In this document: positions 38,373-46,285 of the stretch, one piece after another | Layout: the number at the start of each line of letters is the position of its first letter | Numbering within the stretch: position 1 is the stretch's first letter | DNA from: Rhodospirillales bacterium BBD 1991-14 | Lineage (GTDB): Bacteria > Pseudomonadota > Alphaproteobacteria > Kiloniellales > Kiloniellaceae | Reading direction: 5' to 3' | Length of the DNA stretch: 64,000 nt | Assembly (NCBI GenBank): GCA_001657395.1 | Contig: LYSY01000007.1 | Coordinates: forward strand, 179,091-243,090 | Translations under genes and position numbers: made by a program | The notes under the pieces: model-generated | Seen by the model: the letters and a program-made list of their open reading frames with translations, nothing else | Database searches by the model: none | Told to the model about the DNA's origin: nothing

Positions 38373-38402
38373 CTGGCCAAATCACGCTTGGCCAGATCAC
38401 GC
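38373..38402. repeat. 15-bp imperfect tandem duplication
   Basis: CTGGCCAAATCACGC (38373-38387) and TTGGCCAGATCACGC (38388-38402) differ at two positions and are followed by TTGGCAAGG, a possible third partial unit. Intergenic, 28 bp after the phosphodiesterase stop. Confidence 0.85.
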
Positions 38403-38470
38403 TTGGCAAGGCTCCTTCTCTTCGCCACGATCCGCCCCAGGTTCTTTCTTGACGGCGGCAGGCGAAGACC

Positions 38471-39172
38471 ATGGCCCTGGAACTCTATGAAAGACTTTGC
38501 GCGGACGACCGCCGGCCCAGCCCCTATTGCTGGCGCGCCCGCCTTGCACTGGCCCACAAGGGCCTCAAGCCGGACTACCGCACGGTGAAGTTCACCGAAG
38601 CCGATCGTGTCGCCTTCAGCGGTCAGTCGAAGGTGCCGGTGCTGGTCGACGGCGAGGCGGTGATCAGCGATTCCTGGAACATTGCCTGCTACCTGGAAGA
38701 CCACTATCCCGACGCCCCCTCGCTGTTCGACGGCTCGGGCGGACGCGCCATGGCACGCTTCGTCAATCTCTGGGTCGACCATGGCCTGCAGAAGGCCCTG
38801 AGCTCGATCCTCGCGCCCTACGCGCTGGCAGCAGCGCACCCGGACGACCGCACCTACTACCGCCAGACCCGCGAGGCGCGCTACGGCGAAAGCCTTGAAG
38901 CACTGGCGACCAAGCGCGCCGTCTTTCTGGAAGCGCTTAATCCGGTCCTGGAGCCCTTGCGCCAGCGGCTGAACGAATCGCCGTTCTTCTGCGGCGAGCG
39001 CCCGGCCTATGGCGACTACCTGATTTTTGCCGAGTTCCAGTGGGCGCGCTCCGTCTGCGACCAGGATATCCTGGCCGCAGAAGAAAGCGCCCTGCGCGTC
39101 TGGCGCAGCTGCATGCTCGACCTCTTCGATGGCTTGGCGCGATCAGTCACCGCTTATGACACAGCCGCTTGA
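38471..39172 (+). CDS. Glutathione S-transferase family protein
   Basis: A 233-residue GST. The N-terminal thioredoxin-like domain (about 1-78) reads MALELYERLCADDRRPSPYC with a Ser/Cys at the catalytic position; the cis-proline KVPVLVDGE and the GSH-binding ISDSWNIACYLED motifs are intact. The C-terminal all-helical domain is about 90-225. It is similar to bacterial beta-etherase/zeta-like GSTs, but the class is not certain. A REP-like inverted repeat follows 17 bp after the stop. Confidence 0.9.
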   Translation: MALELYERLCADDRRPSPYCWRARLALAHKGLKPDYRTVKFTEADRVAFSGQSKVPVLVDGEAVISDSWNIACYLEDHYPDAPSLFDGSGGRAMARFVNLWVDHGLQKALSSILAPYALAAAHPDDRTYYRQTREARYGESLEALATKRAVFLEALNPVLEPLRQRLNESPFFCGERPAYGDYLIFAEFQWARSVCDQDILAAEESALRVWRSCMLDLFDGLARSVTAYDTAA

Positions 39173-39189
39173 TCGGGCGGTCACCCGCC

Positions 39190-39283
39190 CATCTTTCGAG
39201 GCTCCGCTGCGCTCCGCACCTCAAGATGAGGATCAATCTAAGCCCTTATGCTGAGGAGGTGCGAAGCGCCGTCTCGAAGCATG
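39190..39283. repeat. REP-like intergenic inverted repeat, copy 2
   Basis: Left arm with CTTTCGAGGCTCCGCTGCG and CCGCACCTCAAGATGAGG; right arm with TTATGCTGAGGAGGTGCG and CGCCGTCTCGAAGCATG. The arms are imperfect complements and match the element at 18866-18971 in sequence and orientation. It is located between the convergent ends of the GST gene and the small secreted-protein gene. Confidence 0.78.
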
Positions 39284-39313
39284 CTTCGATCGGTAACGTA
39301 GTTTTCCGGCGTC

Positions 39314-39676
39314 TTAGACCGCCGGTTCCTGGGCGACCTGAACAGGCGAATCACGCCAGCCTTCGCCTGATGAGACCATGCAGGTCGGGCCGCCGGGCAC
39401 GGTCACCAGGATCGTCCAGCTGCCGCTCGGGCTGGCCAGAACCTCGAGCAGCGAACCGGTCGAAGTCACGCCCATGTTGACCGGCGCTTCCTTGTAGTTC
39501 TTTGAGAGGCTCTTCAGAATCGCCTCACGCGGCGCGCACTGCGGGCCCTGCGCTTCGGCGGGATCGGATGCGGCGGTCAGGGCCGCGAGCACGAGAGGGG
39601 CTGACAGCGTGAGCGCGAAGACCGACGCGCCCAGGCGATTCATCAGTCCCCCCGGATGTGCGTTCTTCTTGCGCAT
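39314..39676 (-). CDS. Small secreted protein of unknown function
   Basis: A 120-residue protein. The ATG at 39676 follows an excellent Shine-Dalgarno (AAGGAGACAG) and is preferred over a frame 22 codons longer. The N-terminus has a signal sequence with an extended n-region (MRKKNAHPGGLMNRLGASVF ...) and probable cleavage after PAEAQ-A or near AEAQG (about residue 43). The mature part has two cysteines, PQCAPREAIL and GPTCMVSSGEGW, that likely form a disulfide. No domain is recognised. It resembles small periplasmic proteins of alphaproteobacteria with a conserved C...C pattern. Confidence 0.75.
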   Translation of the reverse strand: MRKKNAHPGGLMNRLGASVFALTLSAPLVLAALTAASDPAEAQGPQCAPREAILKSLSKNYKEAPVNMGVTSTGSLLEVLASPSGSWTILVTVPGGPTCMVSSGEGWRDSPVQVAQEPAV

Positions 39677-40143
39677 GATACTGTCTCCTTCCTCGTTTTC
39701 GGCGGTGCCTGTATGTCCGCGATGTCTTCGTTCGGATCTCACAGTGACAACGCCGAGTCGGCGGGTATATTCCCAACCGAGGACCCATCATGCCGTCATC
39801 GTTGCGGAGATGCGGTGGGTTTTGCCACAAGGCCCCGCCTCTTCCGGCGTGGCCGCAGGACCCTTCAGGGATGGGGTCCTAGACTTTTGGTATCAGGCGA
39901 AACCCTTATGTGCCGGCACTATCTGCGACCGGGGTGAGATCCGGCCCGCTGTTCACAAAAGGACCGCTCGCCATAGGTTCCCGGCTTTTGCCGAACCTAA
40001 GAAGCTGTTGTGCTTCCATACAACATATGGGGTTCCGCGCCGCTGCGGGCAAGCCGCAGACCCGCGCGGTCAGGCCTCTTGTCCTAGGGATACTCTCGGA
40101 CAGTGCAGGTCGGAACCAGCCCCAACAGCACGGAAAGGGTCGG
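39677..40143. other. Gene-free interval of about 470 bp
   Basis: No frame here shows a recognisable protein or a convincing start with ribosome binding site. It holds the promoter-proximal leader of the small secreted protein and a GGACCCTTCAGGGATGGGGTCC-type imperfect dyad near 39858-39880. No other repeat, RNA or terminator was identified. Confidence 0.6.
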
Positions 40144-41505
40144 TTACTCTGCGGCCTGAGTGCCGCGCGCCGCGAAGTGCCGTTCCATGTCCCGGCGGCA
40201 GGCGACGCTGGGATCGTCCGCATCGACGACCACGTCGTCCCAGCAGAGCGCCGCGCCCTCGGCCACCGGCCGCGCCAGCGTGATGCCCTGCGCGAGGCCG
40301 AGCGGCAGACAACCCTTGGCGAGGCTGTCGGCCGCCGGCATCAGCCTGCCCCAGACCGTGTAGCCGCCCTCGCCGTCGAGCAGCTCTCCGGGCTTCAGGT
40401 CGCGCTTGGCCGTGGCGACCACATCGCCGTTCCAGCCGCGCGGCGCGCCTGTCGGCTGACCGAGCAGGCCGGCATAGGCGACCGAGATGCCGAGTTCCAG
40501 GCCGATCAGGTGATAGGGCTTGTACATCGCCGCGTAGCGCCCCTCCGGATCGCTCGCCAGGCCGTACTCGCTGAAGCAGTGCTTCACGTAGTCGCTCGGT
40601 GCCTCGAAGACGATGTAGACGCCCCAGCGCAGGTCGCGGTCGACCGCACTGCCGTCGCGCGCCAGGGAGGAGACGACCTCCACCTGGCCCTTGTGGGCAA
40701 GACAGCCGCCCTCCGCCGCCGGCCGCAGCACCCGGGCGAGGTCGTCGGCGCCGACCGGCGGGAACTCCAGCCCGCCCGGCGCCGGCGTGAGGCCGGTGGC
40801 GTTGGCCACCGAGGCCATTTCGATGGCGGACTTGGTGCCGTCCATGAAGGAGTTGAACATCTGCGGGTTCATGCCGCCGCGCGCCGCATCCTCCGGAGAG
40901 ATTCCGTAGCGCTCCCAGACGTCGTCGGGCGTGAGGCTGTGGTAGGACGGCAGGTACTTGGTGCCCTTGCCGGCGGCGACCACGGGAAGCCCGCAGGTGC
41001 GCGCCCAGTCGACCATCTCGCAGATCAAGGCCGGCTGGTCGCCATAGGCAAGGCTGTAGACCACCCCGGCCTGCTCCGCCTCGGCGGCCAGCAGCGGCCC
41101 GGCCAGGGCGTCGGCCTCCACGTTCACCATGACGATGTGCTTGCCGTGGGCAAAGGCCAGGCGCGCATGGCGGATGCCGGCGGCGGGATGGCCGGTGGCA
41201 TCGATCACGACCTCGATCGCATCGGTTCCGAACAGCGCCTCGACATCGTCGGTGATCCAGGTCGTGCCCTGGGCCAGGGCCGCGTCGATGTCCCCGGCGC
41301 CGGCCTGTTCCTCCGGCCAGCCGATGCGCTGCAGGGACGCGCGCGCCCGCTCCGGCGACAGATCGGCGATGGCCGCCACGTGGAACCCGGGCGTACGCCC
41401 GGCCTGGGAAAGGAACATGGCGCCGAACTTGCCGGCGCCGATCAGGCCGATCCGCAGGGGCTGGTCCGCCGCCGCCCGGCGGGCGAGAAGGCTGTGCAGG
41501 TTCAT
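40144..41505 (-). CDS. NAD(P)-binding oxidoreductase with C-terminal SAF domain
   Basis: A 453-residue protein. A Rossmann domain opens at about residue 17 (LRIGLIGAGKFGAMFLSQAG) and resembles homoserine dehydrogenase-like NAD-binding folds (VVIDATGHPAAGIRHARLAF). A central catalytic-like region runs to about 340, and the C-terminus (about 365-445, GDVVATAKRDLKPGELLDG) is an SAF domain, as in altronate dehydratase and flagellar FlgA. A strong GGAGGAAAG site precedes the ATG. It is 17 bp downstream of the PhyH dioxygenase gene, probably acting on the product of that enzyme. The substrate is unknown. Confidence 0.88.
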   Translation of the reverse strand: MNLHSLLARRAAADQPLRIGLIGAGKFGAMFLSQAGRTPGFHVAAIADLSPERARASLQRIGWPEEQAGAGDIDAALAQGTTWITDDVEALFGTDAIEVVIDATGHPAAGIRHARLAFAHGKHIVMVNVEADALAGPLLAAEAEQAGVVYSLAYGDQPALICEMVDWARTCGLPVVAAGKGTKYLPSYHSLTPDDVWERYGISPEDAARGGMNPQMFNSFMDGTKSAIEMASVANATGLTPAPGGLEFPPVGADDLARVLRPAAEGGCLAHKGQVEVVSSLARDGSAVDRDLRWGVYIVFEAPSDYVKHCFSEYGLASDPEGRYAAMYKPYHLIGLELGISVAYAGLLGQPTGAPRGWNGDVVATAKRDLKPGELLDGEGGYTVWGRLMPAADSLAKGCLPLGLAQGITLARPVAEGAALCWDDVVVDADDPSVACRRDMERHFAARGTQAAE

Positions 41506-41522
41506 CGGGTCTTTCCTCCGGG

Positions 41523-42317
41523 CTATTCAGCAGCAGCGCCGGCCGCGAGTTCGGACAGGCAGTCGTCGGCCAGCGGCGCGATGGGCGCGAAATCGCGGTG
41601 CGCCACCCATTCCGGCCGCTTGAACTGACGGATGTGGTTGTCGACGTGGCAGAGCGAGAGATAGACGATGGTGCGCCGCCAGGGGCTGATGTTGGGCGGG
41701 CTCGCATGCACGAGGTTGCAGTGGAACATCAGCACCGAGCCTGCGGGGCCGGTGGGCGCGACGATGCCGCCCTCCTCGGCCAGCCGCGTCACCGTTTCGC
41801 GGTCCAGGGTCCAGAGCGGATAAGACGTGGTTTCCAGGTCGTGCCCGGCCTCGAAGACGCCCTGCCTGTGACTGCGCGGGATGAACATCAGCGGGCCGTT
41901 CACCGCCGTCACCGCGTCGAGGAAGAGGGCGATGTTCATCGCCCGCGCCTCCGGCATGGCGTCGTCGCGCGCCCAGGTGCCGTAGTCCTGGTGCCACTGC
42001 CAGACCTCGCCGTCGAAGGCGGCCTTGGCGTTGACCTTGTACTGGTGCAGGTAGACCGGGCCGTCCAGCAACTGCATGACGGGCTCCACCAGCCGCGGAT
42101 GCAGGCCGAGGCGGCGGAAGGGCTCGCTGTAGGTCTGGGCGGCGAAGGCCGTGCGCGCCGCGCCGGAGCTTTCGCGCCAGACCTCCTCGCGCTCCAGCGT
42201 GAAAACCCGTCCGGCTTCGGCGCGCAGCACGGCGGTCTCCGCCTCCGAAAATACCTCCGGCAGAAAGACATAGCCATCGCGGTCGAAGTCCGCGCGCTGG
42301 GCGTCGGTAAGCAGCAT
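41523..42317 (-). CDS. Phytanoyl-CoA dioxygenase (PhyH) family protein
   Basis: A 264-residue Fe(II)/2-oxoglutarate dioxygenase. The iron ligands appear as HQD in VWQWHQDYGTW (about 103-113) and the distal His in LVHASPPN (about 204-211), with the 2-oxoglutarate arginine in SPWRRTIVYLSL. Length matches ectoine-hydroxylase-like and PhnY-like PhyH proteins. GGGAG lies 8 nt upstream of the ATG. Just 13 bp upstream of the start sits the composite hairpin element at 42331-42469, so the promoter must be inside or beyond that element. It probably forms an operon with the SAF oxidoreductase. Confidence 0.9.
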   Translation of the reverse strand: MLLTDAQRADFDRDGYVFLPEVFSEAETAVLRAEAGRVFTLEREEVWRESSGAARTAFAAQTYSEPFRRLGLHPRLVEPVMQLLDGPVYLHQYKVNAKAAFDGEVWQWHQDYGTWARDDAMPEARAMNIALFLDAVTAVNGPLMFIPRSHRQGVFEAGHDLETTSYPLWTLDRETVTRLAEEGGIVAPTGPAGSVLMFHCNLVHASPPNISPWRRTIVYLSLCHVDNHIRQFKRPEWVAHRDFAPIAPLADDCLSELAAGAAAE

Positions 42318-42330
42318 GCGTAATCTCCCT

Positions 42331-42469
42331 AGAGCGGATCATGTTTAAACGGAAACACTTGCGTGTTTACGCTTAAACATGTGAATCCGCTCTACATCTA
42401 AGGACTCAGAGCAGCTTTACTGGGTTTGATGAATCGCTTCCGCGATTCCATCAAATCCGGATCTGCTCT
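42331..42469. repeat. Composite double-hairpin intergenic element, copy A
   Basis: Hairpin 1 (42331-42393): AGAGCGGAT ... ATCCGCTCT ends, inner arms CATGTTTAA/TTAAACATG and CGGAAACAC/GTGTTTACG. Spacer of 14 bp. Hairpin 2 (42408-42469): AGAGCAG ... CTGCTCT ends with an inner TTTGATG ... CATCAAA and AATCGC/GCGATT stem. The copy at 55569-55703 carries the same two hairpins in reverse orientation. Confidence 0.9.
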
Positions 42470-42573
42470 GGGTAAAGGCACCTTGTACCGGCGCTTCTTG
42501 ATGTCTTTGCACTCCAGTATCCCTCAAAGCGCCGCTGCTGGCAAAGCGGGCATCGCGAGCAGTTCGTGGCGCT

Positions 42574-42975
42574 TTAACTCCACCACATCCTGTGCAGGAT
42601 CTCGGTGGCCTTCCGCCAACTCTCATCATGCGACTCCATCTTTCGGGCAATCCGTTCACGAACACGTTGAACCAGCAGTGCCCGGTCGTTCGCCAGCAGC
42701 TCTGTTGCGCTCTCTCCCTCTTCGACAGGGGTCCAGCCGCTCTTGACGATGTTGCACAACCGACAGGCCAGGGCGATGTTGTGTCCGGAATCGGGTCCAA
42801 GCTTGCTCTGCGGGATGATGTGATCCAACTCCGCCACTGCGTACCCGAGACGATCCATTAGCAGGTCGCGGGCACAGTATTCACACCTTCCCTTGGCATC
42901 GACGAACGCGGCGGCCCATCGATCATTGAGTAGCCCTTCATTCACCAAGCGCTCAATAACTCCGTTTCTGTCCAT
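42574..42975 (-). CDS. HNH endonuclease family protein
   Basis: A 133-residue HNH nuclease. Zinc cysteines are in CEYCARDLL and CRLCN; the catalytic core is ELDHIIPQSKLGPDSGHNIA (about 63-82). The ATG at 42975 has GGAGAG at 4-5 nt; a GTG four codons upstream is less likely. G+C appears lower than in flanking genes, and there is no toxin, methylase or phage gene next to it, so it is an orphan. It might be a homing-type, restriction-like or repair nuclease; role unknown. It lies just after a composite hairpin element. Confidence 0.9.
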   Translation of the reverse strand: MDRNGVIERLVNEGLLNDRWAAAFVDAKGRCEYCARDLLMDRLGYAVAELDHIIPQSKLGPDSGHNIALACRLCNIVKSGWTPVEEGESATELLANDRALLVQRVRERIARKMESHDESWRKATEILHRMWWS

Positions 42976-43096
42976 TCGTCTCTCCACAAGCAGGCTCTTC
43001 GTCTCCGCCCGCTACAAAGCTTGGCATCATTGAGACGGATCGCTATCAAGGACCCAAATGCGAAATCACCCCAATACTTAGAATAGGAGCCTCGTG

Positions 43097-43303
43097 ATGG
43101 ACGAAGAAACCTTCAACATGGAACTGCGCAAGTTCCTGAAGAAAGTCGGCGTCACCTCCCAGCGCGAGATCGAAGGGGCCGTGCGCAGCGCCATCGACAG
43201 CGGCAAGCTCGGCGGCTCCGAAACCCTGAAAGCCAAGATTGTGCTTTCCATCGAGGGGCTGGACCTGAGCCACGAAATCACCGGCGACATCTCGCTCGGC
43301 TGA
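43097..43303 (+). CDS. DUF6494 family small protein
   Basis: A 68-residue protein (MDEETFNMELRKFLKKVGVT) of a small family seen in alphaproteobacteria and others. AGGAG sits 7 nt before the ATG at 43097; a GTG one codon earlier is also possible. The sequence is predicted helical at the N-terminus and ends in alternating strands (LKAKIVLSIEGL). Function unknown. It is convergent with the DUF2269 gene, 14 bp away. Confidence 0.85.
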   Translation: MDEETFNMELRKFLKKVGVTSQREIEGAVRSAIDSGKLGGSETLKAKIVLSIEGLDLSHEITGDISLG

Positions 43304-43317
43304 GGTCTTTCAGCCGC

Positions 43318-43791
43318 TCACCACAGCGCGGGCCTGGCGATCATCAGGACAAAGATGCCGATCAGGCTGAGAAAGCCGACCCAGCCGAGACGCACCCAGA
43401 GCGTGAAAGCCTGCCAGAAGCGATCAGGCAGTTCCGCACCCTGATCCATGGCGGTGATGGCCAGACGCTGCAGGTCCAACTGCAGCTTCACCACCACCAG
43501 CCAGGCTGCACCGGTCGTCGCGTAAAGCAGGTAGCTGAGCAGGAGCCAGGGCGCAGCGAGGTCGTGGCCGGCCAGATGGACCAGCCACAGCCCGGTCGCG
43601 AGCTGGACAAAGCCCGCCGGCAGCGTAAACAGCCAGTCGGCCAGCACCACCTGGCGGGCCACACGGGCAATGCCCGCGACGGCGCCGCTGCGGCAGGCCA
43701 CATACATGTGAAAGGCGGTGCCCAGACCGGTGCCGAAGAGAATGAAGGCGCTGAAGATGTGCAGGCCGCGCACGAAAACGTAGGGATCCAT
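43318..43791 (-). CDS. DUF2269 family membrane protein
   Basis: A 157-residue integral membrane protein with four hydrophobic segments, opening MDPYVFVRGLHIFSAFILFG and ending in FLSLIGIFVLMIARPALW. The start ATG shares a base with the TGA of the upstream SDR-DoxX gene, so translation is coupled. DUF2269 proteins often sit next to DoxX-type or YbjT-like oxidoreductases, as here. Function unknown; possibly a haem- or quinone-associated membrane partner, which is speculation. Confidence 0.88.
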   Translation of the reverse strand: MDPYVFVRGLHIFSAFILFGTGLGTAFHMYVACRSGAVAGIARVARQVVLADWLFTLPAGFVQLATGLWLVHLAGHDLAAPWLLLSYLLYATTGAAWLVVVKLQLDLQRLAITAMDQGAELPDRFWQAFTLWVRLGWVGFLSLIGIFVLMIARPALW

Positions 43792-45080
43792 CACCGCTCT
43801 TCCGCCAGCACCATCTGCACCAGCACCAGCACGAGGATCGGCAGATTCTTCAGCAGCGGTCCGAAGGGGTCGGCCCACAACGCCGGTGCGGCCAGGGTCA
43901 GCACCGCGGTATAGCCGGCGATCACCGCCAGTTGCAGCAGCCCCGTCAGGCGCGGGCGCCAGTTGACCGCCAGCAGGGCGGCGATCACCAGGTCGAGCAG
44001 CGAGGTGGCGATGGCGGTCACCGTGGCCAGCGCCGGCGGCAGGCCGAAGCCGGTCAGCAGCGGCAGGGCGAAGGCCTTGAGAGTCGCCAGCCCCAGCAGC
44101 CCGGAGATCAGCCACAGCAGCACCAGCACACCACGCAGCAGCGGGCGCAGCATGTAGAGGCGGGCGTGCCAGAGGTCCTGGGTCTGGGCCGGGCGCCGTT
44201 GCAGACGCTCGGTGAGCGGCGCCGGCTGAAAGCCGATGGCCTCGATAAAACCGGTCTCCCGCCCCGCGTTGCCGTACTCCATCTGGGCCAGCGCGTTGGA
44301 GGACAGCGGCCCGCGCCCGAAGAAATCCCCCAGGCGGCAGAGCGCGCGGACGAGGGAAAGCGGGATCGGCAGCGGCCGCGCCGGCGGGCGGCCCAGCCAG
44401 GCCCGGTACTGGGCGACGATGGACTTCAGAGTCTCGGTCTTGGGTCCGACCGGTTCCAGCACGCGGCGCGCCAGATCGGCCCGCTCCAGGCAGGCGATCA
44501 CCGTCCGGGCGAGATCTTCGACATGCAGCGGTCGAAACGGCTGGCCACCGCCGCCCACCAGCGGCGTCACCCCGGGGAAGGCCGCGAGGGCGCGCAGCAT
44601 GGCGGTGCCGCCGTAGGCGCCCTCACCGTAGATCAGCGAGGGCCGCAGCACGACCCAGTCGAGATCGAGACCCTTCAGGTGATCATCGGCACGTTTCTTG
44701 GAGAGCGCGTAGTCCGTCCCGGCCTCCGCGTCCGCGCTGATGGCGGAGATCTGGATCACGCGTTCTATGCCCGCTTCCTGGCAGGCGTCGAACAGTGCCG
44801 CCGGCGCCAGGTGATGGATCGCCTCCATATCCTGTCCGCGCCCGCCCTGCAGCACACCGGCGCAGTTGATGGCGGCGTCCACGCCCCCCAAACGCTCGCG
44901 CCAGACGGCCGCCGTGGTGTCGTGGTTCATGTCGGCGGCAATCGTCTCGATGTCCGGAAAGCGGGCCGCGAGCCTGGCTGGATCGCGCACCGCCGCCACG
45001 ACCTGGTGCCCCGAAGCAATGAGCGCGGCTGTCAACTGAGCGCCGATGAAGCCATTGGCACCGGTTATCAAAACCCGCAT
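43791..45080 (-). CDS. NAD-dependent epimerase/dehydratase-DoxX-like fusion protein
   Basis: A 429-residue two-part protein. Residues 1-290 are an extended SDR/NmrA-like domain with the cofactor motif VLITGANGFIGAQL (3-16) and a degenerate active site (ALSKKRADDH). Residues 305-429 contain four transmembrane helices of the DoxX-like type (GVLVLLWLISGLLGLATLK). The two modules are joined by a short basic linker. The architecture occurs as a fusion in many proteobacteria. It is coupled to the DUF2269 gene. An electron-transfer or stress role at the membrane is inferred only. Confidence 0.9.
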   Translation of the reverse strand: MRVLITGANGFIGAQLTAALIASGHQVVAAVRDPARLAARFPDIETIAADMNHDTTAAVWRERLGGVDAAINCAGVLQGGRGQDMEAIHHLAPAALFDACQEAGIERVIQISAISADAEAGTDYALSKKRADDHLKGLDLDWVVLRPSLIYGEGAYGGTAMLRALAAFPGVTPLVGGGGQPFRPLHVEDLARTVIACLERADLARRVLEPVGPKTETLKSIVAQYRAWLGRPPARPLPIPLSLVRALCRLGDFFGRGPLSSNALAQMEYGNAGRETGFIEAIGFQPAPLTERLQRRPAQTQDLWHARLYMLRPLLRGVLVLLWLISGLLGLATLKAFALPLLTGFGLPPALATVTAIATSLLDLVIAALLAVNWRPRLTGLLQLAVIAGYTAVLTLAAPALWADPFGPLLKNLPILVLVLVQMVLAEER

Positions 45081-45160
45081 CGAAAACGATTCCCCCGACG
45101 ACTCTACCGCGAAGTCTAGCCGGGCAGCGGTGCAAGCGATAGAGGATGGCTTGCCGCAGT

Positions 45161-46285
45161 CTAGTTCGCCGGGAAGGCCGGCGGCAGCGGCACCTCTTTC
45201 TGTTCCATGACGCGGCGGGCGCGGTCCGGGTAGTCGGTGATGATGCCGTCGACCCCGAGATCGATGAGGGAGGTCATGTCGTCCGGATCGTTCACCGTCC
45301 AGACCACGACGCGCAGGCCGAGCGCCTGGGCCTCCCGCAGGTCCTGCGCGCGAAGATCGCGGTAGAAGGGCGACCAGACGGCGCCGCCGGCCGCCTTCAC
45401 CGCCGCCGGCGGCGTCACCTCGGACCAGTCAATGGCCAGCCCGCCGATCCAGGGCGAGGGCTCCCGCGCGCCGCGGCCGAGGTTGTCGAGCCAGGACTGC
45501 TCCGCCGTGAGGTAGACGGTTTCGATCTCCGGCGCGATCTCCTGCACCCGCAGCAGGCTGCGCCAATCGAAGGACTGCACCGCCGCCCGTTCCGCGACAC
45601 CGGCGGCGCGGATGGCCGCGACCAGGGCGTCGGCGAAGGCTGCCGGCTCCGCCGAATCGTCAGGCGAGAGCGGCGAGATCTTGGTTTCGATGTTGTAGCG
45701 GATCTGCCCGCCGCTCAGTGCCTCGGCCCGCGCCAGCACCGCGGCCAGGGTGGGAATGGCGACCCCGTCCAGGCCCTGCTGTTCGGGATAGCGCCGTGCG
45801 ACGCGGCTGCCCGGCCGGGCGCGGCCGATGTCGTAGGCGGCCAGTTCGGCCAGGGTGAGGCCGATCACGGGCGCGGCGCCCTCCTCCTCCAGCCAGTTGC
45901 CCGCCGTATCGCGGGTACGCTCCGGCATCAGGCGGCGGTCGTGATGCACCACCACCACGCCGTCGGCGGTCAACACCGTATCCAGTTCCAGGGTGGTGAC
46001 GCCCAGCGCCAGCGCCGCCTCGAAGGCCGGCAGGCTGTTCTCCGGCATCAGGCCGCGGGCGCCGCGATGGCCCTGGAGATCGAAGGACGCGGCGATGCGG
46101 CTCAACCCTGCCTCCGGCGGATCGCCGGGAAAGAAGAAGGCGACGGCGGCGAGGCCCAGGAGACCGAGGGTGCAGCCGAGCCAGAAGCGCGAGGCCCGCG
46201 ACAGGCGCTTGCGGGGCGGCTCAGCCGGGTCCTTCGGCTCCCTGTTTTCGCTCGGGTTCTGGCCTGGGCTCTCGCTTGGCGTCAT
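45161..46285 (-). CDS. Glycerophosphodiester phosphodiesterase family protein
   Basis: A 374-residue GDPD-fold enzyme. After a charged 32-residue N-terminus comes one hydrophobic anchor (FWLGCTLGLLGLAAVAFFF, about 33-51), then the catalytic core: HRGARGLMPENSLPAFE (His, Arg, Glu), ELDTVLTADGVVVVHHD (metal Glu-Asp and second His), and the barrel end VWTVNDPDDM. It probably hydrolyses glycerophosphodiesters at the periplasmic side of the inner membrane. The start at 46285 overlaps the 3' end of the PaiB-like gene by 65 bp; no later in-frame start preserves the core. Confidence 0.93.
   Translation of the reverse strand: MTPSESPGQNPSENREPKDPAEPPRKRLSRASRFWLGCTLGLLGLAAVAFFFPGDPPEAGLSRIAASFDLQGHRGARGLMPENSLPAFEAALALGVTTLELDTVLTADGVVVVHHDRRLMPERTRDTAGNWLEEEGAAPVIGLTLAELAAYDIGRARPGSRVARRYPEQQGLDGVAIPTLAAVLARAEALSGGQIRYNIETKISPLSPDDSAEPAAFADALVAAIRAAGVAERAAVQSFDWRSLLRVQEIAPEIETVYLTAEQSWLDNLGRGAREPSPWIGGLAIDWSEVTPPAAVKAAGGAVWSPFYRDLRAQDLREAQALGLRVVVWTVNDPDDMTSLIDLGVDGIITDYPDRARRVMEQKEVPLPPAFPAN

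Noticed and set aside
39609..40283. Plus-strand open frame between the small secreted protein and the SAF oxidoreductase genes
   Set aside because: It runs through the antisense of the secreted-protein gene and through the oxidoreductase end; the unique part has no domain or start signal.
42331..42469. The composite hairpin as a CRISPR array or insertion-sequence end
   Set aside because: Only one unit per locus, no regularly spaced repeats, no transposase and no clear target duplication.
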